Below, one piece after another: positions 35,960-45,053 of a stretch of 64,000 nucleotides of DNA; position 1 is the first letter of the stretch, and the number at the start of each line of letters is the position of its first letter. The notes below the pieces were generated by a model. It did not search any database, was not told the origin of the DNA, and saw only the letters and a list, made by a program, of their open reading frames with translations. The DNA comes from Pseudomonas sp. UBA6562. GTDB lineage: Bacteria; Pseudomonadota; Gammaproteobacteria; Pseudomonadales; Pseudomonadaceae. Both the position numbers and the translations under genes were made by a program. The stretch covers positions 430,014-494,013 of the forward strand of contig NZ_DJJS01000007.1 of NCBI RefSeq assembly GCF_002434265.1, in the 5' to 3' direction.

Positions 35960-37663
35960 GTGGTCGCGCGCTTCAACACACTGCCAAACTTATCTATTTG
36001 CCTCGCGCTCATGGCCTGTTCGCCGGCGCCTGCGCCAACGTCCGCCCAGACGCACGCAGACGGCAATCGGGTCGACGGTGTGGTCACCTATCCCGCGTCG
36101 GACTTCCACGAACAGGCGCCCGGGCGCAGGGGCGGAACGTTGCGGGTATCGGCGGCCGCCGATGCCGGCAGTTTCGATATCCATGCGTTGTCCCACGGCA
36201 ACATGCAGTGGATGGGGCGGCTTCTGTTCGACTGCCTGGTGGCGCAGGACGAACAAGGCAACATCTCGCCGTGGCTGGCCACCTCCTGGGACATTTCCGC
36301 CGACGGCAAGACCTACACCTTCCACCTTCGCCAGGGCGTCACCTTCAGCGACGGCGAGCGCTTCGACGCCGCAGCCTTGCAGGCCAACTTCGAGCACATG
36401 CGCGACCCGGCCACCAAGTCGCCCCTGGCCGCCGCCTACATCGCGCCCTACATCGGCGGCAAGGTCATCGACGAATACACCTTCGAAGCCCATCTGCGCG
36501 AACCCTACACCCCGTTTCTCGACGTGCTGGCGCAGTCGTGGCTGGGCATGGTCTCACCCAGACAGATCCGTGAAGCGCCCAAGCGCATCGCCCAACACCC
36601 GGTAGGCAGCGGGCCATTCGTGCTGCAGAGCTATACCCGCGACCAGCGCGCGGTGTTCGTCAAACGCAAGGGCTACGACTGGGCGCCAGCGGTCACCCGG
36701 CACGTCGGTGAGGCCTACCTGGACCGCATCGAACTCAGCTACGTACCCGAGGCGATGATCCGCTTCACGGCGCTGGAGTCGGGGCAATCGGATTTCGCCC
36801 TGGATGCGCCGCCGCAAAATGCCGCCGCCATTCGCGCCAACCCCGACTTGGTGCTGCGCAGCCGCATCCGCAAAGGCAATCCAAGCCGCAGCATGACCTT
36901 CAACGTGGAGCAGCCGCCCTTCGACGATGTGCGGGTTCGTCGAGCCGTGGCCAAAGCCATCGACCGTGACGGGCTGGCCTGGATTTCCGGGTTCGGCGAG
37001 TTCATCGGCAAGGCCGACTATCTGGCGGCCAACACGCGCTTCTATCAGCCCAATGGCGCTGCGCTGGCCTACGACGTCGCGGCAGCCAACGCCTTGCTCG
37101 ACCAGGCCGGCTGGACCGGACACGACGCCCAGGGCTATCGCACGCGCAACGGCCAGCGCCTGAAGGCCACGCTGCTGACCTACGACAATCCAGCCTTTCC
37201 CGCCAGCGTTTCGGTGGCGATCCAGGCCGACCTGAAGAAGGTCGGCTTCGACATGCCGATCGAAGTGCTGCCAGTGACCCGCGTCACCGAGCGCCGTTAC
37301 GCCGGCAAGTTCCAGGCCTTGGCGGCGGGCTACTGGCACACCAACACGCCGGACGGCCTGTTCGTGCTCTATCACAGCCAATCGATCAGCACGGCCAAGC
37401 TCATCGGCCAGAATTCGGGCAACTTCCGCGATGCCGAACTGGACAGTCTGCTCAGCGCCGCCCGACGCTCACACGATCCGGACGAGCTGCGACGGCTGTA
37501 CGGCGCCGCGCAAAAGCGCCTGACCGAAACGGTGCCCGCCGTGCCCTCGGTCGAGAGTCAAGTGCTGGCTGCGTATCGGCGCGAGGTCAAGGGTCTGATC
37601 TTCGACGCCTCCCACAACGTGCCGTATTTCCCCAGCGTGTGGCTGGACAGGGGGCGGCCATGA
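35960..37663 (+). CDS. Peptide/nickel-type ABC substrate-binding lipoprotein 1
   Basis: A 567-residue SBP_bac_5 (DppA/OppA-like) protein. I choose the GTG at 35960 because AAGGAA lies just upstream and the next residues form a short lipoprotein signal with lipobox L17-M-A-C20. An ATG 30 codons earlier would place a non-signal sequence in front and would lie upstream of the predicted start of transcription. Family landmarks are GGTLRVSA, the WEVS-like LATSWDISADGKTYTFHLR, FSDGERFDAAALQANFEHM, VGSGPFVL and FDDVRVRRAVAKAIDR. It should capture the substrate in the periplasm for the permeases at 37660 and 42466. It is the first gene of a sigma-54 operon and overlaps the next gene by 4 nt. A paralogue sits at 46691. 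The substrate is probably a sulfur compound rather than a peptide, judging from the oxygenases in the operon. Confidence 0.9.
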   Translation: MVARFNTLPNLSICLALMACSPAPAPTSAQTHADGNRVDGVVTYPASDFHEQAPGRRGGTLRVSAAADAGSFDIHALSHGNMQWMGRLLFDCLVAQDEQGNISPWLATSWDISADGKTYTFHLRQGVTFSDGERFDAAALQANFEHMRDPATKSPLAAAYIAPYIGGKVIDEYTFEAHLREPYTPFLDVLAQSWLGMVSPRQIREAPKRIAQHPVGSGPFVLQSYTRDQRAVFVKRKGYDWAPAVTRHVGEAYLDRIELSYVPEAMIRFTALESGQSDFALDAPPQNAAAIRANPDLVLRSRIRKGNPSRSMTFNVEQPPFDDVRVRRAVAKAIDRDGLAWISGFGEFIGKADYLAANTRFYQPNGAALAYDVAAANALLDQAGWTGHDAQGYRTRNGQRLKATLLTYDNPAFPASVSVAIQADLKKVGFDMPIEVLPVTRVTERRYAGKFQALAAGYWHTNTPDGLFVLYHSQSISTAKLIGQNSGNFRDAELDSLLSAARRSHDPDELRRLYGAAQKRLTETVPAVPSVESQVLAAYRREVKGLIFDASHNVPYFPSVWLDRGRP

Positions 37664-38592
37664 GCCTGTTCGCAGGTGTCGCCCTACGCCTGCTGGCCGG
37701 GATCGGCGTGCTCTGGGGGGCGGCGACGCTGACGTTTCTGGCGGTGAACTTCAGCGGCGGCGACACGGCGCTGGCGATTCTCGGCGGTCCCGATGCGCTG
37801 CCCACCCCCGAAGCGCTGGCTCGGGTCCGCGTCGAATACGGCCTGGACCAGCCGCTGGTCGTCCAGTACGGCCACTACCTGGGGCGTCTGCTGCACGGCG
37901 ATCTGGGCGAGTCGTACCGCTTGCGCATCCCGGTCGCGCAGGCCATCGGCGAGCAGGTCGGTGCGACCGTGCAACTGTCGATCAGCGCAGGCGTGTTGGC
38001 CGTGGTCTTGGCGCTGGTCGTCGCGACGCTCACGGCCAACCGCTCGCGCGGGGTCCGGTCGCTGGTCTCGGGGACCGAGCTGGTGGTCTCGTCGTCGCCG
38101 TCTTTCGTCATCGGCATCCTGCTGTTGCTGGTGTTCTCCTTCCATTGGCACTGGCTGCCGCCGTCCGGCTCCGACAGCTGGCGTGCGCTGATCCTGCCTA
38201 CCGTGGCGCTGGCCCTGCCCGTTGCGGCAGTGCTGGCCCAACTGCTGCGTCAGTCCCTGGAAGACACCCTGGAGCAGTCCTTCATCGCCATGGCCCGGGC
38301 GCGCGGGCTTTCCGAAACGGCCGTGCGCCTGCGCCACGCGCTGCGGCATGCGCTGGTGCCGCTGGTGACCCTGGCCGGGTTCATGTTCGCCAGCCTGTTG
38401 GGCGGCGCAGTGGTGATCGAGCTGCTGTTCGCCCGCCAGGGGCTGGGCCGCCTGATGCTCGAGGCCGCCAGCAACAAGGACGTGCCGATGGTGTTGGGCG
38501 TGACCCTGCTGGCCGCTGCCGTGTACGTACTGGTGAACCTGGCCGTCGACCTGATCAACCGCTGGATCGACCCGCGAGGCGCCCATGCGTGA
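37660..38592 (+). CDS. Dpp-type ABC permease 1 (DppB-like)
   Basis: A 310-residue inner-membrane permease of the binding-protein-dependent (DppB/OppB) family. Its ATG overlaps the previous stop (ATGA); an earlier in-frame start exists but would overlap more. It shows the typical N-terminal segment followed by FLAVNFSGGDTALAILGG, the conserved VRVEYGLDQPLVVQYGHYL, and an EAA-type loop around ARARGLSETAVRLRHALRHA that contacts the ATPase. About six membrane segments are visible. Its DppC partner is not the next gene: three metabolic genes intervene before the permease at 42466. Confidence 0.9.
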   Translation: MSLFAGVALRLLAGIGVLWGAATLTFLAVNFSGGDTALAILGGPDALPTPEALARVRVEYGLDQPLVVQYGHYLGRLLHGDLGESYRLRIPVAQAIGEQVGATVQLSISAGVLAVVLALVVATLTANRSRGVRSLVSGTELVVSSSPSFVIGILLLLVFSFHWHWLPPSGSDSWRALILPTVALALPVAAVLAQLLRQSLEDTLEQSFIAMARARGLSETAVRLRHALRHALVPLVTLAGFMFASLLGGAVVIELLFARQGLGRLMLEAASNKDVPMVLGVTLLAAAVYVLVNLAVDLINRWIDPRGAHA

Positions 38593-38634
38593 GCGTCGCC
38601 TACCGGACGAAACCTCTTTCGACAAGGAAAACCC

Positions 38635-39909
38635 ATGACTACTGCCATTTCCGACCCCGTGACCGACGAGCAATTGCAGGCGCGTTTCGGCGCAATCTTC
38701 GCGCGCATCGCCGAGGGCGCTGTGGCCCGCGAGCAAGAGCGGGCGTTGGCCCATGACGCCATTTCGTGGCTACGCGAGGCGCGCTTTGGCGCCCTGCGCG
38801 TGCCCAAGGCCCAGGGCGGGCTGGGTGCCAGCCTGCCGCAGCTGTTTCGCTTGCTGATCGACCTGGGCGAGGCCGATTCCAACCTGCCGCAGATCCTGCG
38901 CGCGCACTTCGGTTTCGTCGAAGGTCGGCTGTCCAGCCTCGACCCGGCATCCCAGGCCTACTGGCTAGCCAAAGTGGCGGACGGCCAGTTGTGGGGCGCG
39001 GCGATGGCGGAGCGCACGGACACCACGCGCAACTCGGTGACCCTCGATGCCCAGGAGCCCGGCAACCCCGACACGGCCTGGTCGCTCAACGGCGAGAAGT
39101 TCTATTGCAGCGGCACCCTGTACGCCGATTGGATCGCCGCGGTGGCCCTCGACGGTGAGGACTTCGTCAGTGTGTCGGTGCCCACCAATGCGCAGGGCGT
39201 GTCGGTGGAGGACGACTGGGACGGGTTCGGCCAGCGCCTGACGGGCAGCGGCACCACGCGCTTCGCCTCGGTGCAGGTGCCGACCCAGCACATCGTGCGT
39301 CGCTTCAAGAAGGACGAGCTGCGCGCCGAGTCGTACCTGAGTGCGTTCTACCAGCTGTTCCATCTGGCGACCCTGGCCGGCATCGCCAACGCGGTGTTGC
39401 GCGACGCGACCGCGTTCGTCAAGGGCCGGACCCGTACCTTCGGCGTTCCGGGGCAATCCAGCCCCAAGGACGATCCGCTGGTGCAACGTGTCATCGGGCG
39501 CCTTTCCAGCCTGGCCTATGCGGCGCGCGCGCAGGTCCTCGCCGTGGCGCAGGTGCTGCAGGAGGTGCATGAGGCGGAGCAGGGCGGCTACGTCGCCGAG
39601 CAGCACTACACCGAGGCCGAGATCCGTGCCTATCAGGCCCAGCAGATCGTGCTGGAACAGGTACTGGAGGCCACCACGCTGCTGTTCGAAGTCGGCGGTG
39701 CCTCGGCCACCCGCGAAAGCCAACGCTTCGACCGCCATTGGCGCAACGCGCGCACGCTGGCCTCGCACAATCCGGCGATCCACCGGGAGCGGGCGCTGGG
39801 CAACTACTACCTCAACGACATCACCCCGAACGCGGCGTGGCGCAGTCTGCAAGCGGCCGACGCCGAAAAGCAGGCGGCCAGCGTGCGCGACGAAGCGAGC
39901 GCAGTATGA
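38635..39909 (+). CDS. DszC/SfnB-like flavin-dependent oxygenase 1 (acyl-CoA dehydrogenase fold)
   Basis: A 424-residue acyl-CoA-dehydrogenase-fold protein of the group D flavin monooxygenases (DszC, SfnB). Landmarks are RVPKAQGGLGASLPQLFRL, GEADSNLPQILRAHFGFVE, a central SLNGEKFYCSGTLYADWI and the C-terminal DRHWRNARTLASHNP typical of DszC relatives. Members use reduced flavin and oxygen to oxidise sulfur or nitrogen compounds rather than acyl-CoA. The ATG is preceded by AAGGAAA. The stop overlaps the start of the DszA-like gene, so the pair is translationally coupled, resembling the DszC-DszA logic of S-oxidation followed by C-S cleavage. Substrate and order of action are inferred. A paralogue of about the same size is at 51972. 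Confidence 0.85.
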   Translation: MTTAISDPVTDEQLQARFGAIFARIAEGAVAREQERALAHDAISWLREARFGALRVPKAQGGLGASLPQLFRLLIDLGEADSNLPQILRAHFGFVEGRLSSLDPASQAYWLAKVADGQLWGAAMAERTDTTRNSVTLDAQEPGNPDTAWSLNGEKFYCSGTLYADWIAAVALDGEDFVSVSVPTNAQGVSVEDDWDGFGQRLTGSGTTRFASVQVPTQHIVRRFKKDELRAESYLSAFYQLFHLATLAGIANAVLRDATAFVKGRTRTFGVPGQSSPKDDPLVQRVIGRLSSLAYAARAQVLAVAQVLQEVHEAEQGGYVAEQHYTEAEIRAYQAQQIVLEQVLEATTLLFEVGGASATRESQRFDRHWRNARTLASHNPAIHRERALGNYYLNDITPNAAWRSLQAADAEKQAASVRDEASAV

Positions 39910-41255
39910 CCACGAGCAGCAACAACATCCGCGCCGGGCAGATGAGCCTAGGCATGAACATCCTTGGCTTCGGTGCGCACGCCGGAGCCTGGCGCACGGC
40001 CGAGGTGGCCGCCAACGCCTATCTGGATGTCGAGTACTACCGCAACATCGCGCGAATTTCCGAGCGTGGCTGCCTCGACGCGATCTTCCTCGCCGACGGC
40101 CCGGCGCTGGTCGGCGATGTGTCCAAGCAGCCGGCAGGCCGTCTGGAACCGACCGTGCTGCTGACCGCCGTGGCCCTGGCCACGCAGCGCATCGGCGTGA
40201 TCGCCACTGCCTCGAGCACCTACAACGACCCGTTCAACCTCGCCCGGCGATTCGCTTCGCTCGACCACATCAGTGGCGGTCGGGCCGCCTGGAACGTGGT
40301 GACCAATGCAGGCGATGCGGCTGCGCAGAATTTCGGACTGGCCGGTGCGCCGCTGCACGTCGACCGCTACGCCCGCGCCGACGAGTTCATCGACGTCGCC
40401 CTCAAGCTGTGGGACAGCTGGGAGGACGACGCCGTGATCGGCGACGCCCGTGGCGGGCGCTTTGCCGATCCGGGCAAAGTGCACAGCATCGACTTCGTCG
40501 GCCAGCACTTCTCGGTGAAGGGGCCGCTGAACGTGCCGCGCTCGCCCCAAGGCCGGCCGGTGCTGGTGCAGGCCGGGTCGTCCGAAGGCGGCAAGGCCCT
40601 CGGGTCGCGCTACGCCGATGCCATCTTCACCACTCAGACCACCCTGGAGGACGGCCAGCAGTTCTACCGCGAGATGAAAGGCCGCGCCGCAGCCTGGGGG
40701 CGCAACCCCGACTACCTGAAGATCATGCCGGGGCTCTCCACGGTGATCGGCAGTACCGAGGCCGAGGCCCATGCGCGTTTCGACGAGCTCAACGCCTGGC
40801 ACGGCGAGCACGGTTTGCTGGAACAGGTGGCCGGGCGCATCGGCATCGCGGCCCACGAGCTCGACCCGGACGCACCGCTGCCTTGGCAGCGCATTGGCGC
40901 CGTGGCGGACTTCGAGCGCGGCTCGCAGGGCTTTCTCGAAGCGCAACTGAACCTGGCGCGCCGGGAAAACCTGAGCATCCGCCAATTGTCGCGGCGGATC
41001 CTGGTCGGCCACCGCCTGCTGGTCGGCACACCCGAGCAGGTCGCCCGGACCCTGAGCCATTGGTACCTGGCGCACGCGGCGGACGGCTTCAACATCATGC
41101 CGGACATGTTCCCCTCCGGCGTGGAGGTCTTCGTCGACGAAGTGGTGCCGCTGCTGCAGCGGCAAGGGCTGTTCCGTCGCGAGTACACCGGCAGCACCCT
41201 GCGCGAGCACCTGGGGTTGCCGTTTCCCACCAACCAATACGCGCTGCGGGCCTGA
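39906..41255 (+). CDS. DszA/NtaA-like FMN-dependent monooxygenase 1
   Basis: A 449-residue bacterial luciferase-like monooxygenase of the NtaA/SnaA/DszA(SoxA) group. The start overlaps the upstream stop (ATGA); longer readings of the frame run through the oxygenase gene and are rejected. Motifs are ISERGCLDAIFLADGPAL, IATASSTYNDPFNLARRFAS, LDHISGGRAAWNVVTNAG and YARADEFIDVALKLWDSWED, followed by VLVQAGSSEGG and a C-terminal REYTGSTLREHLGLP that ends most members. The family uses FMNH2 from a separate reductase to cleave C-S or C-N bonds. With the DszC-like neighbour it probably releases sulfite from an imported organosulfur compound. No flavin reductase was found in this window. Confidence 0.88.
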   Translation: MTTSSNNIRAGQMSLGMNILGFGAHAGAWRTAEVAANAYLDVEYYRNIARISERGCLDAIFLADGPALVGDVSKQPAGRLEPTVLLTAVALATQRIGVIATASSTYNDPFNLARRFASLDHISGGRAAWNVVTNAGDAAAQNFGLAGAPLHVDRYARADEFIDVALKLWDSWEDDAVIGDARGGRFADPGKVHSIDFVGQHFSVKGPLNVPRSPQGRPVLVQAGSSEGGKALGSRYADAIFTTQTTLEDGQQFYREMKGRAAAWGRNPDYLKIMPGLSTVIGSTEAEAHARFDELNAWHGEHGLLEQVAGRIGIAAHELDPDAPLPWQRIGAVADFERGSQGFLEAQLNLARRENLSIRQLSRRILVGHRLLVGTPEQVARTLSHWYLAHAADGFNIMPDMFPSGVEVFVDEVVPLLQRQGLFRREYTGSTLREHLGLPFPTNQYALRA

Positions 41256-41291
41256 CCCGCAGCGTCGGTTTTCTTTCGAAAAGGATCCACC

Positions 41292-42344
41292 ATGCGTTAC
41301 CGCCAATTGGGCAACAGCGACATCAACGTGAGCGTTTTCGGCCTGGGCAGCATGACCTGGGGCCATCAGAACAGCGAAAGCGATGCCCACCAGCAGATCG
41401 AGCTGGCGCTGGAGCACGGCGTCAACCTGATCGACACCGCCGAGATGTACCCCACGCCGACCAAGGCCGAGACCTGGCGCACCACCGAGCGCTACATCGG
41501 CAGCTGGCTGGCCGCCAGCGGGCGGCGCGATGAGGTGGTGCTGGCGAGCAAGATCGTCGGGCCGGCGCGCGATGCCAACGGCCAGCGGCATATCCGTGAC
41601 GGTTTGAGCCGTCTGGACGAACGCAACATCGTCGAGGCGTTGGAGGGCAGCCTCAAGCGCTTGAACACCGACTACCTGGACCTCTATCAGCTGCACTGGC
41701 CCGATCGCACCACCAACATCTTCGGCCAGCGCGAATACCCCTACCAGGACGATACGGGCAGCGTCGCCATCGAGGAGACCCTGGCGGTGCTGGCCGAGCA
41801 GGTCAAGGCTGGCAAGGTCCGTCATATCGGCGTGTCCAACGAAACGCCATGGGGCGTCGCGCAGTTCCTCAAGCACAGCGAACGCCTGGGCCTGCCGCGC
41901 ATCGTCAGCATCCAGAACCCCTACAGCCTGCTCAATCGCCTCTTCGAAGGTGGGCTGTCGGAGTTCAGCCACCGAGAAGGCGTGGGTCTGCTGGCCTATT
42001 CGCCCCTGGCCTTCGGCGCACTCACCGGCAAATACCTCAATGGCGCACGCCCGGAAGGCTCGCGGCTCTCGGCGGTGTACCGCACGTTCAACCGCTACGA
42101 CAGTCCATCGGCCCAGGAGGCGGTCGCCGGCTACGTCGAGATCGCCCGTCAACATGGCCTGACGCCGGCGCAATTGGGCTTGGCCTATGTCCTCGACAAG
42201 CCTTTCGTCACCAGCGCCCTGACCGGGCAGACCACGCTGGCGCAATTGCGCGACAACCTCAGCGCGCTGGACGTGACCCTGAGCGACGAAATCAAGGCGC
42301 AGGTGCAGGCCGTGCACAACCGCACGCCCAATCCGGCGCCCTAG
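41292..42344 (+). CDS. Aldo/keto reductase, Tas-like
   Basis: A 350-residue NAD(P)H-dependent aldo/keto reductase with the (beta/alpha)8 family signature: GLGSMTWG, the catalytic pair Asp48 and Tyr53 in NLIDTAEMYPTP, Lys87 in VLASKIVG, and the His of LDLYQLHWPDR. The inserted TTNIFGQREYPYQDD resembles the Tas subgroup. AAGGA precedes the ATG at 41292. It lies 36 nt after the DszA-like gene and before the rest of the ABC importer, so it belongs to the operon. It probably reduces an aldehyde or ketone left after C-S bond cleavage, which would match the known behaviour of desulfonating monooxygenases. This is inference. The exact substrate is not readable. Confidence 0.88.
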   Translation: MRYRQLGNSDINVSVFGLGSMTWGHQNSESDAHQQIELALEHGVNLIDTAEMYPTPTKAETWRTTERYIGSWLAASGRRDEVVLASKIVGPARDANGQRHIRDGLSRLDERNIVEALEGSLKRLNTDYLDLYQLHWPDRTTNIFGQREYPYQDDTGSVAIEETLAVLAEQVKAGKVRHIGVSNETPWGVAQFLKHSERLGLPRIVSIQNPYSLLNRLFEGGLSEFSHREGVGLLAYSPLAFGALTGKYLNGARPEGSRLSAVYRTFNRYDSPSAQEAVAGYVEIARQHGLTPAQLGLAYVLDKPFVTSALTGQTTLAQLRDNLSALDVTLSDEIKAQVQAVHNRTPNPAP

Positions 42345-42465
42345 CGCCCTACGCCCGGCTTACGCACCTGAGCCTGGAGCGGTACGTCTGGCAATGCGCG
42401 GTTCGCAGCGCGCAAGCGCCGGCACGCCGTAGCGCCACCGCGTGAAGGTGCAGAGGGAGATCGCA

Positions 42466-43353
42466 ATGTCTCAGTCAATCGAAACCGTCGTCATCGGACC
42501 TGCCCTCGGCAACGGCGGCCACCGCGCGCTGGGCCTGGGGCAGTGGACACGGCTGCGTCCGGGTTTGTGGATCGCCGGGGCGTTCGTGCTGCTGTTGCTG
42601 GTGGCCGCCGCCGTGCCGCAGTGGCTGGCGCCGTACGATCCGCTGGACGCTACGGCGCGTCTGGCCTTTCAGCCGCCTTCGGCCACCTACTGGCTGGGTA
42701 CCGACGAAAATGGCCGCGACGTGCTGAGCCGGTTGATTTTCGGCGTTCGCCCGTCGCTTCTGATGGGCCTGGCGGCCACGGCGCTGGGCTTGGCCTGGGG
42801 CACGCTGTTCGGTTTGCTGTCGGGGCTCGGGCCGCGCTGGCTGGACGCTTCGTTGATGCGCGGCATCGACGTGTTGCTGGCGTTTCCGGACCTGCTGTTG
42901 GCGCTGGTGATCATCACCTTCTTCGGCCAAGGCACCGCCAACCTGATCCTCGCCGTGGGCATCGCGGCCGTGCCGCGCTATGCGCGCCTAGTGCGTGCCC
43001 AGACCCTCAACGTGCGCCAGGCCGGGTACGTCGAAGCGGCGACGACGCTTGGGCAGTCGCCATTGGCCGTGGTGTGGCGGCACGTCCTGCCCAACGCGTT
43101 CAAGCCGGTGTTGATCCTGGCCATCATCGGGGTCGGCGGCACCATCACGGCCGGCGCCGCCTTGAGTTTCCTGGGCTTCGGCGCGCCGCCCCCGGCCCCG
43201 GAATGGGGCGGGATGATGGCCATCGGCCGCAGCTTTCTGGCCAATGCGCCGTGGCTGGTCGCCTGGCCTGCGTTGACCATCATCCTCACCGTCGTTTCCA
43301 TCAGCGCCATTGGCCGCGAACTGCTGCGTCGCAGCGAAGGAAAACCGTTATGA
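42466..43353 (+). CDS. Dpp-type ABC permease 1 (DppC-like)
   Basis: A 295-residue DppC/OppC-family permease. AGGGAGA before the ATG at 42466 decides the start over an upstream in-frame GTG at 42442. Characteristic features are an N-terminal segment (LWIAGAFVLLLLVAAAVPQW), APYDPLD, the WLGTDENGRDVLSRLIFG motif and the EAA loop VEAATTLGQSPLAVVWRHVL followed by LSFLGFGAPPPAPEWGGMM. It should pair with the permease at 37660, despite the three inserted enzyme genes. Its stop overlaps the ATPase start. No separate promoter is evident in the 121 nt before it. Confidence 0.9.
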   Translation: MSQSIETVVIGPALGNGGHRALGLGQWTRLRPGLWIAGAFVLLLLVAAAVPQWLAPYDPLDATARLAFQPPSATYWLGTDENGRDVLSRLIFGVRPSLLMGLAATALGLAWGTLFGLLSGLGPRWLDASLMRGIDVLLAFPDLLLALVIITFFGQGTANLILAVGIAAVPRYARLVRAQTLNVRQAGYVEAATTLGQSPLAVVWRHVLPNAFKPVLILAIIGVGGTITAGAALSFLGFGAPPPAPEWGGMMAIGRSFLANAPWLVAWPALTIILTVVSISAIGRELLRRSEGKPL

Positions 43354-45044
43354 ACACGCACATCCATGCCCTTGGGCCGTTGGTGGACATCCGCGACCTG
43401 ACCGTGCGCTTCGGCCAGGCCAAGCCGGTGCTGCACGGCGTCAGCCTGCGAATCGAACGCGGTGAATGCCTGGCCATCGTCGGCGAGTCGGGGTCGGGCA
43501 AGAGCGTGACGGCACGCACCCTGGCCGGCCTCACCGGGCCTGGCGCGCAGATCGAGGCCGCCAAGCTGGCGTTCCAGGGCATCGACCTGCGCCGCCTCGA
43601 CGAACGCGCTTGGCGACGGCTGCGCGGTGCCAGTGTCGGCTTCGTCATGCAGGATGCGCTGGGTGCGCTCGATCCGTTGCGACGGGTCGGCGCGGAAATC
43701 GAGGAACCGTTGCAGGTGCATACCGCGCTCGACGCACGCGCGCGGCGTTCGCGTGTGTTGGAGCTGCTGCGCGCGGTCGGCGTGCCCGAACCCGAACTGC
43801 GCGCAAGCCAGTATCCCTGGCAGCTGTCCGGCGGCCTGCGTCAGCGCGCGCTGATCGCCTCGGCGATCGCCTGTAATCCGCAGCTGATTATCGCCGACGA
43901 ACCCACTACCGCGCTGGACGCCACGGTACAGGCCCAGGTGATCGCTCTGCTGGAAAGCTTGCGCGGTGAAGACAACGCCTTGTTGATGGTCAGCCACGAC
44001 CTGTCGGTGGTGGCACGCTTGGCCGATCGCGTGGCGGTGATGCACCATGGCGTGGTCGTCGAACAGGGCACGACCGAGCAGATACTGCACGATCCGCAGC
44101 ATGCCTATACCCAGTCGCTGTTGCTGGCCGCACGCGCCGTGCATTTCCAGCCTCAGCCCCAGCGCCAACCCTTGGCGCTGGTGGCCGCGCAGGCGCCTGC
44201 CACGACCGAGGTGTTGCTGGAAGCCCGGTTGCTGAGCAAGTCGTTCGTCGGGCCGGACGGGCACAGGCGCACGGTCCTCAAAGCGGCGTCGCTGCAACTG
44301 CGACGCGGCGAAACCCTGGGGGTGGTCGGCGAATCCGGCTCCGGAAAAACCACTCTGACCAGGCTGATCCTCGGTCTGGAAAGCCCCGACAGCGGTGAGG
44401 TCTGGATCGCCGGTCGGCCGTGGTCGCAACTCGATCGCGCGCAGAAACGCCAGGCGCGGCGAGCGGTGCAGGTGGTGTTCCAAGACCCGTTGAGCTCGTT
44501 CGATCCGCGCTACAGCGTGCAGCGCGTGCTGTTCGAGGCCTTGGCCGTCGCCGATGTGCCGCGCAAGGCCTGGCGCGCCCGCGCGCAGCAGTTGCTGGCG
44601 CTGGTGCGTCTGGACGCGGCCGTGTTGGTACGGCGCCCGAGCGAACTGTCCGGTGGCCAGCGGCAGCGCATCGCCATCGCCCGCGCGCTGGCCAGCGAGC
44701 CGCAGATCCTGATCTGCGACGAACCGGTGTCGGCGCTGGACGTGTCGGTGCAGGCGCAGATCCTGGCGTTGCTGGACGACCTGAAGCAGCGTCTGGGCTT
44801 GGCCTGCCTGTTCATCTCCCACGATCTGGGCGTGATCAACCACGTCAGCGAGCGGGTGCTGGTGATGAAGGACGGCCAGGTGGTGGAAACCGGTTCCGTG
44901 CGCGCGGTGTTAGACCGACCCCAGCACCCGTACACCCGCACGCTGATCGCGGCGATCCCGAACCTGGATAGTCGGCACCCGGCAACGCGACGTCGGCCCG
45001 ACCCGCGGCCTGCGACAGGGTTCTATCTACAAATCGCCATTTGA
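43350..45044 (+). CDS. Double ABC ATPase 1 (DppD-DppF fusion)
   Basis: A 564-residue protein with two complete nucleotide-binding domains, equivalent to DppD plus DppF fused. Walker A motifs GESGSGKSV (residues 45-53) and GESGSGKTT (about 327-335), signatures LSGGLRQR and LSGGQRQR, and Walker B IIADEPTTALD and ICDEPVSALD are all intact. The ATG overlaps the permease stop by 4 nt. It energises the importer formed with the proteins at 35960, 37660 and 42466. It ends in the short tail IAI, as does the paralogous ATPase at 50222, which suggests both derive from one ancestral operon. Confidence 0.92.
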   Translation: MNTHIHALGPLVDIRDLTVRFGQAKPVLHGVSLRIERGECLAIVGESGSGKSVTARTLAGLTGPGAQIEAAKLAFQGIDLRRLDERAWRRLRGASVGFVMQDALGALDPLRRVGAEIEEPLQVHTALDARARRSRVLELLRAVGVPEPELRASQYPWQLSGGLRQRALIASAIACNPQLIIADEPTTALDATVQAQVIALLESLRGEDNALLMVSHDLSVVARLADRVAVMHHGVVVEQGTTEQILHDPQHAYTQSLLLAARAVHFQPQPQRQPLALVAAQAPATTEVLLEARLLSKSFVGPDGHRRTVLKAASLQLRRGETLGVVGESGSGKTTLTRLILGLESPDSGEVWIAGRPWSQLDRAQKRQARRAVQVVFQDPLSSFDPRYSVQRVLFEALAVADVPRKAWRARAQQLLALVRLDAAVLVRRPSELSGGQRQRIAIARALASEPQILICDEPVSALDVSVQAQILALLDDLKQRLGLACLFISHDLGVINHVSERVLVMKDGQVVETGSVRAVLDRPQHPYTRTLIAAIPNLDSRHPATRRRPDPRPATGFYLQIAI

Positions 45045-45053
45045 GGTCCGCTC

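Noticed and set aside
42345..42465. Possible sigma-54 promoter before the DppC-like permease of operon 1
   Set aside because: GGCACGCCGTAGC has the wrong GG-GC spacing (N9), and no other -24/-12 pair fits.
42978..44843. Long minus-strand frame over the permease and ATPase of operon 1
   Set aside because: It lies opposite intact Walker motifs and conserved permease motifs; the composition is that of a shadow frame.
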